Notes under the pieces: generated by a model
Databases searched by the model: none
Told to the model about the DNA's origin: nothing
The model's input: the letters and a program-made list of their open reading frames with translations, nothing else
Part shown: positions 45,931 through 53,410 of the stretch, piece by piece
Position numbering within the stretch: the first letter of the stretch is position 1
Layout of the letters: each line of letters starts with the position of its first letter
NCBI GenBank assembly: GCA_049671305.1
Contig: JBATUR010000039.1
Coordinates: 1-64,000 of the forward strand
Direction of reading: 5' to 3'
DNA from: CADCTM01 sp049671305
GTDB taxonomy: Bacteria > Cyanobacteriota > Cyanobacteriia > Cyanobacteriales > Coleofasciculaceae
Length of the DNA: 64,000 nt
Made by a program: the position numbers and the translations under genes

Positions 45931-47901
45931 CTACGATCCTTCCCGCAGCTTATCTAAAACTCCCATATCTTCCAGCGTCGAAGTATCACCTGCGACTTCC
46001 TGCCCCGCTGCCAAATTACGCAACAAGCGCCGCATAATCTTACCCGATCGCGTTTTTGGTAAAGCATCTGTAAAGCGAATTTCCCCAGGGCGGGCGATCG
46101 CACCAATTTCCTGCACAACGTGTTTTTTCAGTTCCTTAACTAACTCTTCGCTGGCACTATGCTCGCCTTCCAACGTCACAAAAGCAAACACTTCTTCGCC
46201 TTTCAAATCATCCGGTTTGCCCACAACTGCCGCCTCTGCAACTGCTGGATGTGATACCAACGCCGACTCTATTTCCATCGTACCTAAACGATGTCCAGCA
46301 ACATTAATTACATCATCAACGCGCCCCATTACCCAAAAATAACCATCCTCATCCTTCCTCGCGCCATCTCCTGCAAAGTAAACATACTTGCCGTCTTGAG
46401 GTGGAATGTGCTCCCAATAAGTGCGCCGAAAGCGGTCAGGATCGCCGTATACGGTTCGCATCATTCCGGGCCAAGGGTGGCGTACAACTAAGTATCCGCC
46501 TTCGTTTGCGGGGACGGTATTGCCCTCTAAATCGACAATATCAGCGAGAATTCCAGGGAAAGGCAGAGTTGCTGAACCAGGTTTTGTGGGAATTGCACCG
46601 GGTAGCGGCGTAATCATAAACCCGCCGGTTTCCGTTTGCCACCAGGTATCGACAATGGGACATTTGCCGCCGCCAATAACCCGTTGATACCAGATCCAAG
46701 CTTCTGGGTTAATCGGTTCGCCAACGGTTCCCAGCAAGCGTAATGAGGATAAATTACGGGAGTTAGGATGTTGTTCACCCATTTTAATAAAGGCACGAAT
46801 TGCTGTCGGGGCGGTATAGAAGATGTTGACGCCGTGTTTTTCAATTACATCCCAGAAGGCGCCAGGGTTTGAGGCGCGGGGTGCCCCTTCATACATTAAG
46901 GTGGTTGCACCGTTGGATAAGGGACCATAAACGATGTAACTATGCCCTGTAATCCAGCCGACATCTGCGGTACACCAGTATACGTCGGTGTCTTTGAGGT
47001 CGAATGTCCATTGCGTCGTTATATGGGTGTATAAGTTATAACCGGCGGTGGTGTGAACGACGCCTTTCGGTTTGCCGGTGCTGCCGGAGGTGTAGAGGAT
47101 GAAGAGCATATCTTCACTATCCATCGGTTCGGCGGGGCAGTCGGCGGAAACGCTTTTTTGTAAGTCATGCCACCAGTGATCGCGCCCTGGTTCCATTGTG
47201 ATTTCTTGTTGGGTACGCTGGACTACAAGGACGTTTTCGACGCTGGGGACGCTGTTGTTGGCTAAGGCTTTATCGACTTGGGGTTTGAGAGGTACTATTG
47301 CATCTTTGCGCCAGCCTCCATCGGCGGTGATCACGAGTTTGGCTTTACCATCGTTTAAGCGATCGCGTAGGGCTTCGGCACTAAAGCCACCAAAGACGAC
47401 GCCATGAGGTGCACCTATTCTGGCACAGGCAAGCATAGCGATCGCGGCTTCCGGGATCATGGGCATATAAATGCCGACAACATCGCCTTTTTTGACGCCT
47501 AGTTGTTTTAAAACATTGGCAAATTGGCAAACTTCTCGGTGTAGTTGGGCGTAAGTAAATGTCTTTGAGTCGCCGGGTTCACCTTCCCAAATTAATGCCG
47601 CTTTATTTCTGCGCCAAGTTGTGAGATGTCTGTCAAGACAGTTGTAAGAAATATTCATTTTACCGCCGTCAAACCACTTGGCAAATGGTGGTTGCCAGTC
47701 TAATACTGTGTCCCATTTTTTGAACCAATGTAACTCGGTTTCGGCTAATTGAGCCCAAAAATTTTGAGGATCAGCTTTGGCTTTTTCATACAGTTGCTGA
47801 TACTCCTCTAAGCTTTTAATTTGAGCGTTTTGAGAGAATTCTGAGGCGGGTGGAAATAAGCGCTTTTCTTGTAAAATTGATTCGATAGTTGGTTCAGACA
47901 T
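45931..47901 (-). CDS. acs: Acetyl-coenzyme A synthetase
   Basis: 656 aa. Makes acetyl-CoA from acetate, ATP and CoA via acetyl-AMP. The ANL superfamily P-loop is YTSGSTGKPKGV and the adenylate site is DTWWQTETGG. The acetylation-regulated lysine sits in KTRSGKIMRRLL near the C-terminus. Length is standard. Confidence 0.97.
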   Translation of the reverse strand: MSEPTIESILQEKRLFPPASEFSQNAQIKSLEEYQQLYEKAKADPQNFWAQLAETELHWFKKWDTVLDWQPPFAKWFDGGKMNISYNCLDRHLTTWRRNKAALIWEGEPGDSKTFTYAQLHREVCQFANVLKQLGVKKGDVVGIYMPMIPEAAIAMLACARIGAPHGVVFGGFSAEALRDRLNDGKAKLVITADGGWRKDAIVPLKPQVDKALANNSVPSVENVLVVQRTQQEITMEPGRDHWWHDLQKSVSADCPAEPMDSEDMLFILYTSGSTGKPKGVVHTTAGYNLYTHITTQWTFDLKDTDVYWCTADVGWITGHSYIVYGPLSNGATTLMYEGAPRASNPGAFWDVIEKHGVNIFYTAPTAIRAFIKMGEQHPNSRNLSSLRLLGTVGEPINPEAWIWYQRVIGGGKCPIVDTWWQTETGGFMITPLPGAIPTKPGSATLPFPGILADIVDLEGNTVPANEGGYLVVRHPWPGMMRTVYGDPDRFRRTYWEHIPPQDGKYVYFAGDGARKDEDGYFWVMGRVDDVINVAGHRLGTMEIESALVSHPAVAEAAVVGKPDDLKGEEVFAFVTLEGEHSASEELVKELKKHVVQEIGAIARPGEIRFTDALPKTRSGKIMRRLLRNLAAGQEVAGDTSTLEDMGVLDKLREGS

Positions 47902-48008
47902 GGCAGAATTTAGTTTTGAATTAAAATTTACTATAGGCGATTTACGCTAACCAAACAGTCTGAATAGCCAGATTTATAAAAACTCAATAATGTTTGAGCA
48001 ATCTCAAA

Positions 48009-48209
48009 TTAAATTGTTTGTCTGAGATAGTCTAAAACTTGTTGATAAGATTCTGGAGCAAGCTGGGGATTAAGCACAATTTTGACATTTTTACTATAGG
48101 GCAGCCAAAAAAACAATCGTCCATTCGAGGTAAAAGCAAAAGCATCTACACTATCTAGATTAACTAGATAAGTATGTCGCTCGTAAGAGAATTTAAGCCA
48201 ATGGGGCAT
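48009..48209 (-). CDS. Single-copy YER/FWLP small-domain protein, 66 aa
   Basis: 66 aa from the second of two adjacent ATGs (48209), chosen because MPHW aligns with the MAYW start of its relative at 62048. The domain reads WLKFSYERHTYLVNLD, then AFAFTSNGRLFFWLP and YQQVLDYL. It is clearly homologous to both halves of the 139-aa protein at 62048-62467. No membrane segment; function unknown. It lies 107 nt from acs on the same strand. Confidence 0.75.
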   Translation of the reverse strand: MPHWLKFSYERHTYLVNLDSVDAFAFTSNGRLFFWLPYSKNVKIVLNPQLAPESYQQVLDYLRQTI

Positions 48210-48401
48210 CATTTTGAAAAGGTGAAAACCTTTAATCAATGCCAACAAAAGTAGTGATTATTTGAGATAATCAACTACCGAGTTTTGAGCCAAATGTTTA
48301 AGAAAATTCAACTTACAAGATACCTTTACTAGCGATTCGTCACCAAATTGTTATAAAATATTACAAAGGCAACTTTCGGGTAAGATTTGAATTTTAAAAG
48401 T

Positions 48402-48430
48402 GGTAGGGGAATTTAGGGATAACCCCTACC
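48402..48430 (-). terminator. Hairpin terminator of the 60-aa gene
   Basis: GGTAGGGG (48402-48409) pairs with CCCCTACC (48423-48430). On the minus strand it is followed by ACTTTTAAAA. It lies about 35 nt after the stop of the small membrane-protein gene. Confidence 0.65.
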
Positions 48431-48464
48431 AAAGAGCGTTAGGGTAATTTAAACCAGTTTGGTT

Positions 48465-48647
48465 TTAGCTAAAGGCGATCGCGATCGCTTCTACAAGCTT
48501 AACAATTTCAAACGTTACAAAAATACTAAGAATAACTGTCACTAAGTTGTTGAGAATGGGTATGTTGCCATAACCAAACATAGAAGCAGCAAACTTGAGC
48601 AGTACAAACGATAACCCAATGATAACGGCAATTTGTAAAAGTGTCAT
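48465..48647 (-). CDS. Small two-segment membrane protein, 60 aa
   Basis: 60 aa from the ATG at 48647; CAGGAAAAAAACT precedes it, and a longer upstream frame has no such site. Two hydrophobic segments (about 3-22 and 32-58) join through FGYGNIPILNN. The C-terminal VEAIAIAF is encoded by two overlapping HIP1 octamers (48475-48488). Function is unknown. It has its own ribosome site and terminator. Confidence 0.7.
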   Translation of the reverse strand: MTLLQIAVIIGLSFVLLKFAASMFGYGNIPILNNLVTVILSIFVTFEIVKLVEAIAIAFS

Positions 48648-49216
48648 AGTTTTTTTCCTGATTAACAATCTATACTGAATCACTTTATCAAAAATGGATG
48701 ACGATTAAGTCTCTCGCAGGATGGTATCAGATTTTGAGGTTGATTTCCTGTTAAGAAATCTTTAATTACATAACTCTAGGAAAATCAGGTTACTCATTCT
48801 TGATGTTGGTAGCGACGAAGAAGGTGCTTGTGAGTGCTTAGATAAATGAAAAGTCAACCAAAAACAGCTTATTATCAAAATGCTAGAAATTAGACGCTTC
48901 ATGGTTGCTGCCTCCAAGCAATAGTTTTATGAAGCTATCTCTCAGAATGTAGGAGATATGCCAAAAACTCAGCAGCAGAACAGTTTTTCTCTAACTTAAG
49001 GGTGTATAGTCTTTGTCTTGCCTGTGGAAAGAAATAAATTTTAGCAAAAACTGCATAAGCTCAAATTGCTTAGATATAGATAAAATTGACAAGCACTGAA
49101 TGGCTCTAAACGATTTTATAAAAAAGGAGGTGAAATAATGCTAAAGAATTGTTTAAACTAAACAAATATGCTGCTCGTTAACTTCCTGATTGTTTTGCTT
49201 TATTTTGTAATCTGAA
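48648..49216. other. Intergenic leader region, 569 nt
   Basis: It lies upstream of the sigma-like gene. The last 90 nt hold a 7-codon ORF with a near-perfect Shine-Dalgarno and an overlapping 7-bp hairpin (listed separately). The rest shows no gene. Confidence 0.5.
49138..49161 (+). CDS. Micro-ORF / leader peptide MLKNCLN
   Basis: AAGGAGGTGA (49124-49133), matching the anti-Shine-Dalgarno of 16S rRNA over ten bases, stands 4 nt before ATG at 49138. The ORF encodes MLKNCLN and stops at 49161. A 7-bp hairpin (TTGTTTA 49149-49155 / TAAACAA 49159-49165) covers its end. The main gene starts 55 nt later with no ribosome site of its own. This fits a translated leader that controls or hands ribosomes to the next gene, but a chance ORF after a strong site is possible. 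Confidence 0.45.
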   Translation: MLKNCLN

Positions 49217-50614
49217 ATGACTTCAGCATCTAAATATTGGACAAAAGTAAAAATTGATGCTGCCGGAAACTATAGGTTTGTAGAAAATATCCAGGCAAAA
49301 ATCTTTTTTCGGCAACTTTTTCCAGATATCAAGGAAAGTGATGTTCCAGATACTTTAGTCCAGGCTCAACTTGTACAGTTGATGCAAATATCAGAAACAG
49401 TTAACAACAGCATAGCTAAATATTGTCTGCAATGCTTTATTTCTTATCAAACTTACCAAATTTGTCAAAATTTAGCAATACAATTTGGTACAAAACATGG
49501 TTTTAAAGTAAGTGATTTGTTAGTCTTTGTTTTAGATGATGAGCCTTGCCCTGCCAATTCATCATATTACTCACTACAAAGTAAAATTCTAGACAGTTTT
49601 GCTCCAACGCAAAGCAGTTTAGCTACTTGGACAACTAGACTAGTAAAACACCATAAAGAATTAAATACATTTTTGCTACAATGTGGTGTTTATTTAGTTA
49701 GTGATTGGGCAATTTTAAATGATACTAGTAGCAAACAACTTCAGCGCATTTTTTCTCGGTTTCATCACTTAACGAGCCTGGAAATTCAGCAGGCAAGCCA
49801 ACTACTAGAAAGTTATCATGCAGTTTATCGTACTCAACGTTTACAGCAACGCCAGCAGCCAACTAGAAGACCATGTTTACCACCAACTACAGAACAATTA
49901 CAACAAATTGGCAAACGCTTGTCAAAGCCAACAATTTTACTACTTGATCAGGAAAATCTGCTTGCACAATTGCAGGAAATTGCTACTCGTTTACGAGAAT
50001 ATCGAATTCATGCACGAGGCGGAAATTTGGCTACAGAATCAATAAATGTGCCTAATTCTGATGCTAGTCAAACTAGTAATAGTTTATCATTTTTTGAGTG
50101 GATTGATAATTGTGAAGAGCCAGATGAGCAAACTGATTTTTTGAATTTTTATCGACAACAATTACTAAGTTGCCTGGATCAAGCTTTAGAGCAAGTAACT
50201 AATGAGCGAGTCAAATACTTAGAGCGTAAAGACCCCGAAAAAGCACAAAAGTTCTTAACAGCATTACAACTGTTTCATTGCCAGGGAAGCTCTATGACTG
50301 AGATTGCATCAATTATTAATTTACCTGCTCAATTTAATGTTTCTCGCTTACTCAATCTTAAGGCATTACGTGCGGATGTCCAACAAAAATTATTAGTACT
50401 ACTGCGCGATCGCATTTCTAAAAAAACCAAAGCTTACACTAATCCGCATCACCTCCAACTAATTGAAGAAGCACTTAAAGAGCAAATTACTCTATTAATT
50501 CAAGAAGTTAGAAAGGAAGCAAGTACACCTACAAAAGCCAAAACACACAATACACAAAGTCTTTTTTCTAAGAGAATTTGCCGCTTACTAGATGACATGA
50601 GAACTGAAAAATGA
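49217..50614 (+). CDS. Sigma-70-like regulator (putative), CHAT-cluster gene 1
   Basis: 465 aa, no signal peptide. Residues 1-120 are a conserved-looking N-domain (YRFVENIQAKIFFRQLFPDI). Residues 125-172 (SLATWTTRLVKHHKELNTFL, then GVYLVSDWAILND) resemble sigma region 2. Residues 345-395 (FLTALQLFHCQGSSMTEIAS, NVSRLLNLKALRADVQ) look like a sigma region 4 helix-turn-helix. The middle (205-300) is Gln-rich and probably flexible. I infer a divergent sigma-type transcription factor; the similarity is weak and the protein could be a cyanobacterial orphan. The 3' end overlaps the DUF1822 gene by 4 nt. Confidence 0.5.
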   Translation: MTSASKYWTKVKIDAAGNYRFVENIQAKIFFRQLFPDIKESDVPDTLVQAQLVQLMQISETVNNSIAKYCLQCFISYQTYQICQNLAIQFGTKHGFKVSDLLVFVLDDEPCPANSSYYSLQSKILDSFAPTQSSLATWTTRLVKHHKELNTFLLQCGVYLVSDWAILNDTSSKQLQRIFSRFHHLTSLEIQQASQLLESYHAVYRTQRLQQRQQPTRRPCLPPTTEQLQQIGKRLSKPTILLLDQENLLAQLQEIATRLREYRIHARGGNLATESINVPNSDASQTSNSLSFFEWIDNCEEPDEQTDFLNFYRQQLLSCLDQALEQVTNERVKYLERKDPEKAQKFLTALQLFHCQGSSMTEIASIINLPAQFNVSRLLNLKALRADVQQKLLVLLRDRISKKTKAYTNPHHLQLIEEALKEQITLLIQEVRKEASTPTKAKTHNTQSLFSKRICRLLDDMRTEK

Positions 50615-51963
50615 TCAACAATATCTCTAAAACCTTAGCCATGTTTAACTTTGAAGCTTTTTCTGAGCAAACAATTGATATCTCACCAGAGAGCATTAAC
50701 AAAGCTGTAGAATTCAGTTTAAATATTCCTAATGAGCAACAGCAATGGCGTACTTATCTCAATCACTTAGCCCTTGATGCTTTTGAGGAATGGTTAAATT
50801 CACGTGCTTCTGAATTAACAGTTAATTCCAGCTTTTGTACAGTTTTACAGCCAGAGATAGCGAATGTTCTTGATGCAGTTTGTAATCTAGAAGTGGCTCA
50901 ATTTAAACTCTGCCTGATTGCTACAGGTAGCTTTACTGATGAAGAAATTACATTACCAAGAGCGGTTGTCGATTTACCAGAATTTATTCCACATTTTTAT
51001 GTAATCGTTGAAGTTCAAGAAGAGCAAGAAACGGCAGTTGTTCAAAGTTTTTTATCTTATGAACAACTAATGCAACGACGCTCAACTGTCAACTTAGAAG
51101 CTGATCAAGACTGGACATATCAAGTGCCTCTAACTTGGTTTGAAGCCAATCCAGACCATTTGTTACTATTTTTACGTCGTTTAGAGCTAACAGCAATTTC
51201 TTTGCCTGAAATCCCCAGCAATCGTTTAATAAAACTTGCAGAAATTCGCTCAGAGTTATTGGAAAAATTACCTAAATTACAAACAAGTCAATTATGGCAA
51301 GTTTTAACCTGGGAACAGGGAGAAATTGTGCTAACTAATTGTGAGATACTAAATTGGCTATATCAATTGCAACGTGGTGAAATTATTTCAGAATCAAATC
51401 AAACATCTTTGCAAAACAATCTATCAGATATTTTGCAATTATTGACCAAGCCTGCAATGAATGTAGGACGGTGGTTATTCAATGAATTAGATGAATTTGC
51501 TCAAGAACTTTCTTGGGTATTATTGCCAAGTATTGCTCTCACCTCACCTCTACGAGGTATGCGATCTCCTGCACAAGAATTTGAAGCAATCGCCAAGCAA
51601 CTTCGGCACAATAGTGTAGAAATTCCTACATCGGCACGGGCAGCTTATCGAGATTTACAATTAACAGGAATACCCTTACGCCTCTATGCCATTACTTGGT
51701 TAATACCATCAGATTCTCTGGCTGAATGGGAATTATTACTAATATTAGGTGCAGCATCCGGGACGACTTTACCTACAGAATTAAGATTACGAGTTAGCGA
51801 CCAAAGTAGTGTTTTGGTTGAGCAAAGATTGGAAGATAAAAGTCGTGAATCTTATCTATTTACTAGTGTTATTGGCAGTTGTGATGAGAAGTTTATTGTA
51901 ACAGTTGGTTTGGAAGCTGGCATTGAGGAGACTTTGCCACCTTTTAGCTTTAATCCACACTAA
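50611..51963 (+). CDS. DUF1822-family protein, CHAT-cluster gene 2
   Basis: 450 aa, soluble. DUF1822 features: WRTYLNHLALDAFEEWL near residue 45, ELPEF-like VDLPEFIPHFYVIVEV and QDWTYQVPLTWFE (residues about 110-195), and a C-terminal beta-rich part with EWELLLILGAASG. The function of the family is not known; it occurs almost only in cyanobacteria, commonly beside CHAT or CHASE2 genes. It overlaps the sigma-like gene by 4 nt, so the two proteins are probably made in fixed ratio and may interact. Confidence 0.85.
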   Translation: MINNISKTLAMFNFEAFSEQTIDISPESINKAVEFSLNIPNEQQQWRTYLNHLALDAFEEWLNSRASELTVNSSFCTVLQPEIANVLDAVCNLEVAQFKLCLIATGSFTDEEITLPRAVVDLPEFIPHFYVIVEVQEEQETAVVQSFLSYEQLMQRRSTVNLEADQDWTYQVPLTWFEANPDHLLLFLRRLELTAISLPEIPSNRLIKLAEIRSELLEKLPKLQTSQLWQVLTWEQGEIVLTNCEILNWLYQLQRGEIISESNQTSLQNNLSDILQLLTKPAMNVGRWLFNELDEFAQELSWVLLPSIALTSPLRGMRSPAQEFEAIAKQLRHNSVEIPTSARAAYRDLQLTGIPLRLYAITWLIPSDSLAEWELLLILGAASGTTLPTELRLRVSDQSSVLVEQRLEDKSRESYLFTSVIGSCDEKFIVTVGLEAGIEETLPPFSFNPH

Positions 51964-52176
51964 GCTGAGGTGGTAGTTAGGTTTAATAGTTGCCGTAAAC
52001 TTAATTTTCAGAGAAAATTAAAAAAAGCGTGACGAGCTGAAAGCCTTGCTGTCAGATAATTTCAGGCATCAGTAGCCAGCGAGGGAATAGTAAATTTTTT
52101 CAAAACTGCATAACTTGCTTCTTAGCTAGAGATAGCTACTTGTAGAACCCAATCTCTAAGTAGTTACAGGATAATT

Positions 52177-53262
52177 ATGCAGTCTGTTCTTTACCACAAG
52201 GCTGAATCGAAAATCGAAGGCAATTTCACCCCATTTAATAGCTGTCTCATCATGCCTCAAAACCACGAGAAGCGACGGCAGTCTGAGCACGAGCAATTGC
52301 AAACGACATTAAAGATATTTCAACAGGCACTTACTAGAGCAGAAGCTAATAATAATTATATAGCTCAAGTGGAAAGCCTCAAACTTATTGGCTTAATTCA
52401 TTGCAAGCTAGGGCAATATACCTGGGGTATAAAATGCCTTGAACAAAGCTTAAGATACGCTCAAGGCATCAAAGAGCAAGCAACTATTGGCATTATTCTT
52501 AATTATTTAGGAGCAGCTTATTATCAAACAGGTCAAGACCGTAAAGCGCTGTGGACTTACTCACAAGCATTAACAATTTTTAGTGCCGAAAATGATGTTA
52601 TTAATGTGGCTAGACTACTAAATCGTATTGGACAAATTTGCAATAGTTTGAAGCAAGCAGAGCGGGCGCTGATGTGCTGTCGCCAATCTTTAAAGATGTA
52701 TCAAGGTTTAAAAAATCATCTAGATGGTGAAAGTACAGCGCTGCAAAGTATAGGAGAAGCGCATTTACAACTAGGGCGTCCTCGTGCTGCGATCGCTTTT
52801 TTTGAACAAGCATTAGTTATTAACCGCAAAATTGGTAACCGCAAGAATGAGGCGACAACGCTTGAGGATATTGGCACTGCTTATATTAAGTTAAGTCCGC
52901 CTTTAAGAGCATTGCAATCTTATCAACAGGCTTTAGAAATTCGTCGTCAAATTGACGATAAAATAGGTGAAGCAAGAAATTTAAATTACATTGGTGCTGT
53001 TTATTATCAGTTGGGTAGACATTCTCGCGCCCTGTGCTATCACTTACAAGCTTTAAGAGTTTTAAAAACCCTTAATCAGACAGCAGATAGTGAAAAATTG
53101 CTGCATCATTTGGTAGCTGTTTATGAATATTTTGGTTGGCATGATTTGGGCGTGAAATGTTATGAGCAAGCTCTAGAAATTGTCAAAACTTTTGGTACTA
53201 ATCCTTGTGAAGAAGCGATCGCTCTTTACTGTGGAGACGAAGATGAGTTTGATTTGGATTAA
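52177..53262 (+). CDS. TPR-repeat protein, CHAT-cluster gene 3
   Basis: 361 aa. About seven tetratricopeptide repeats cover residues 40-335 (AYYQTGQDRKALWTYSQAL, AHLQLGRPRAAIAFFEQAL, VYYQLGRHSRALCYHLQAL). No signal peptide or catalytic domain. The tail is acidic (CGDEDEFDLD). It is a likely scaffold or partner-binding protein. AGGAT lies 6 nt before the ATG. It lies 213 nt after the DUF1822 gene and 148 nt before the CHAT gene, same strand. Confidence 0.88.
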   Translation: MQSVLYHKAESKIEGNFTPFNSCLIMPQNHEKRRQSEHEQLQTTLKIFQQALTRAEANNNYIAQVESLKLIGLIHCKLGQYTWGIKCLEQSLRYAQGIKEQATIGIILNYLGAAYYQTGQDRKALWTYSQALTIFSAENDVINVARLLNRIGQICNSLKQAERALMCCRQSLKMYQGLKNHLDGESTALQSIGEAHLQLGRPRAAIAFFEQALVINRKIGNRKNEATTLEDIGTAYIKLSPPLRALQSYQQALEIRRQIDDKIGEARNLNYIGAVYYQLGRHSRALCYHLQALRVLKTLNQTADSEKLLHHLVAVYEYFGWHDLGVKCYEQALEIVKTFGTNPCEEAIALYCGDEDEFDLD

Positions 53263-53410
53263 GGATTAATAAAGAGATGGCAAGTCGCTTGAATCATCTT
53301 TTTTATTGGGTAGCGCTTATTTGAATTGGGAATGAATTGTGTATTATTTTATCATCCTATATAATTCTTGATTACTCCAATCAATAATTATCATAAAGCA
53401 TACAAAAACC

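Noticed and set aside
48958..48999. 13-codon ORF after AGGAGAT
   Set aside because: The ribosome site is only 2 nt from the ATG, which is too close, and there is no gene nearby for it to lead.
51964..52176. Possible riboswitch between DUF1822 and TPR genes
   Set aside because: Only short, weak pairings; no known riboswitch core could be matched.
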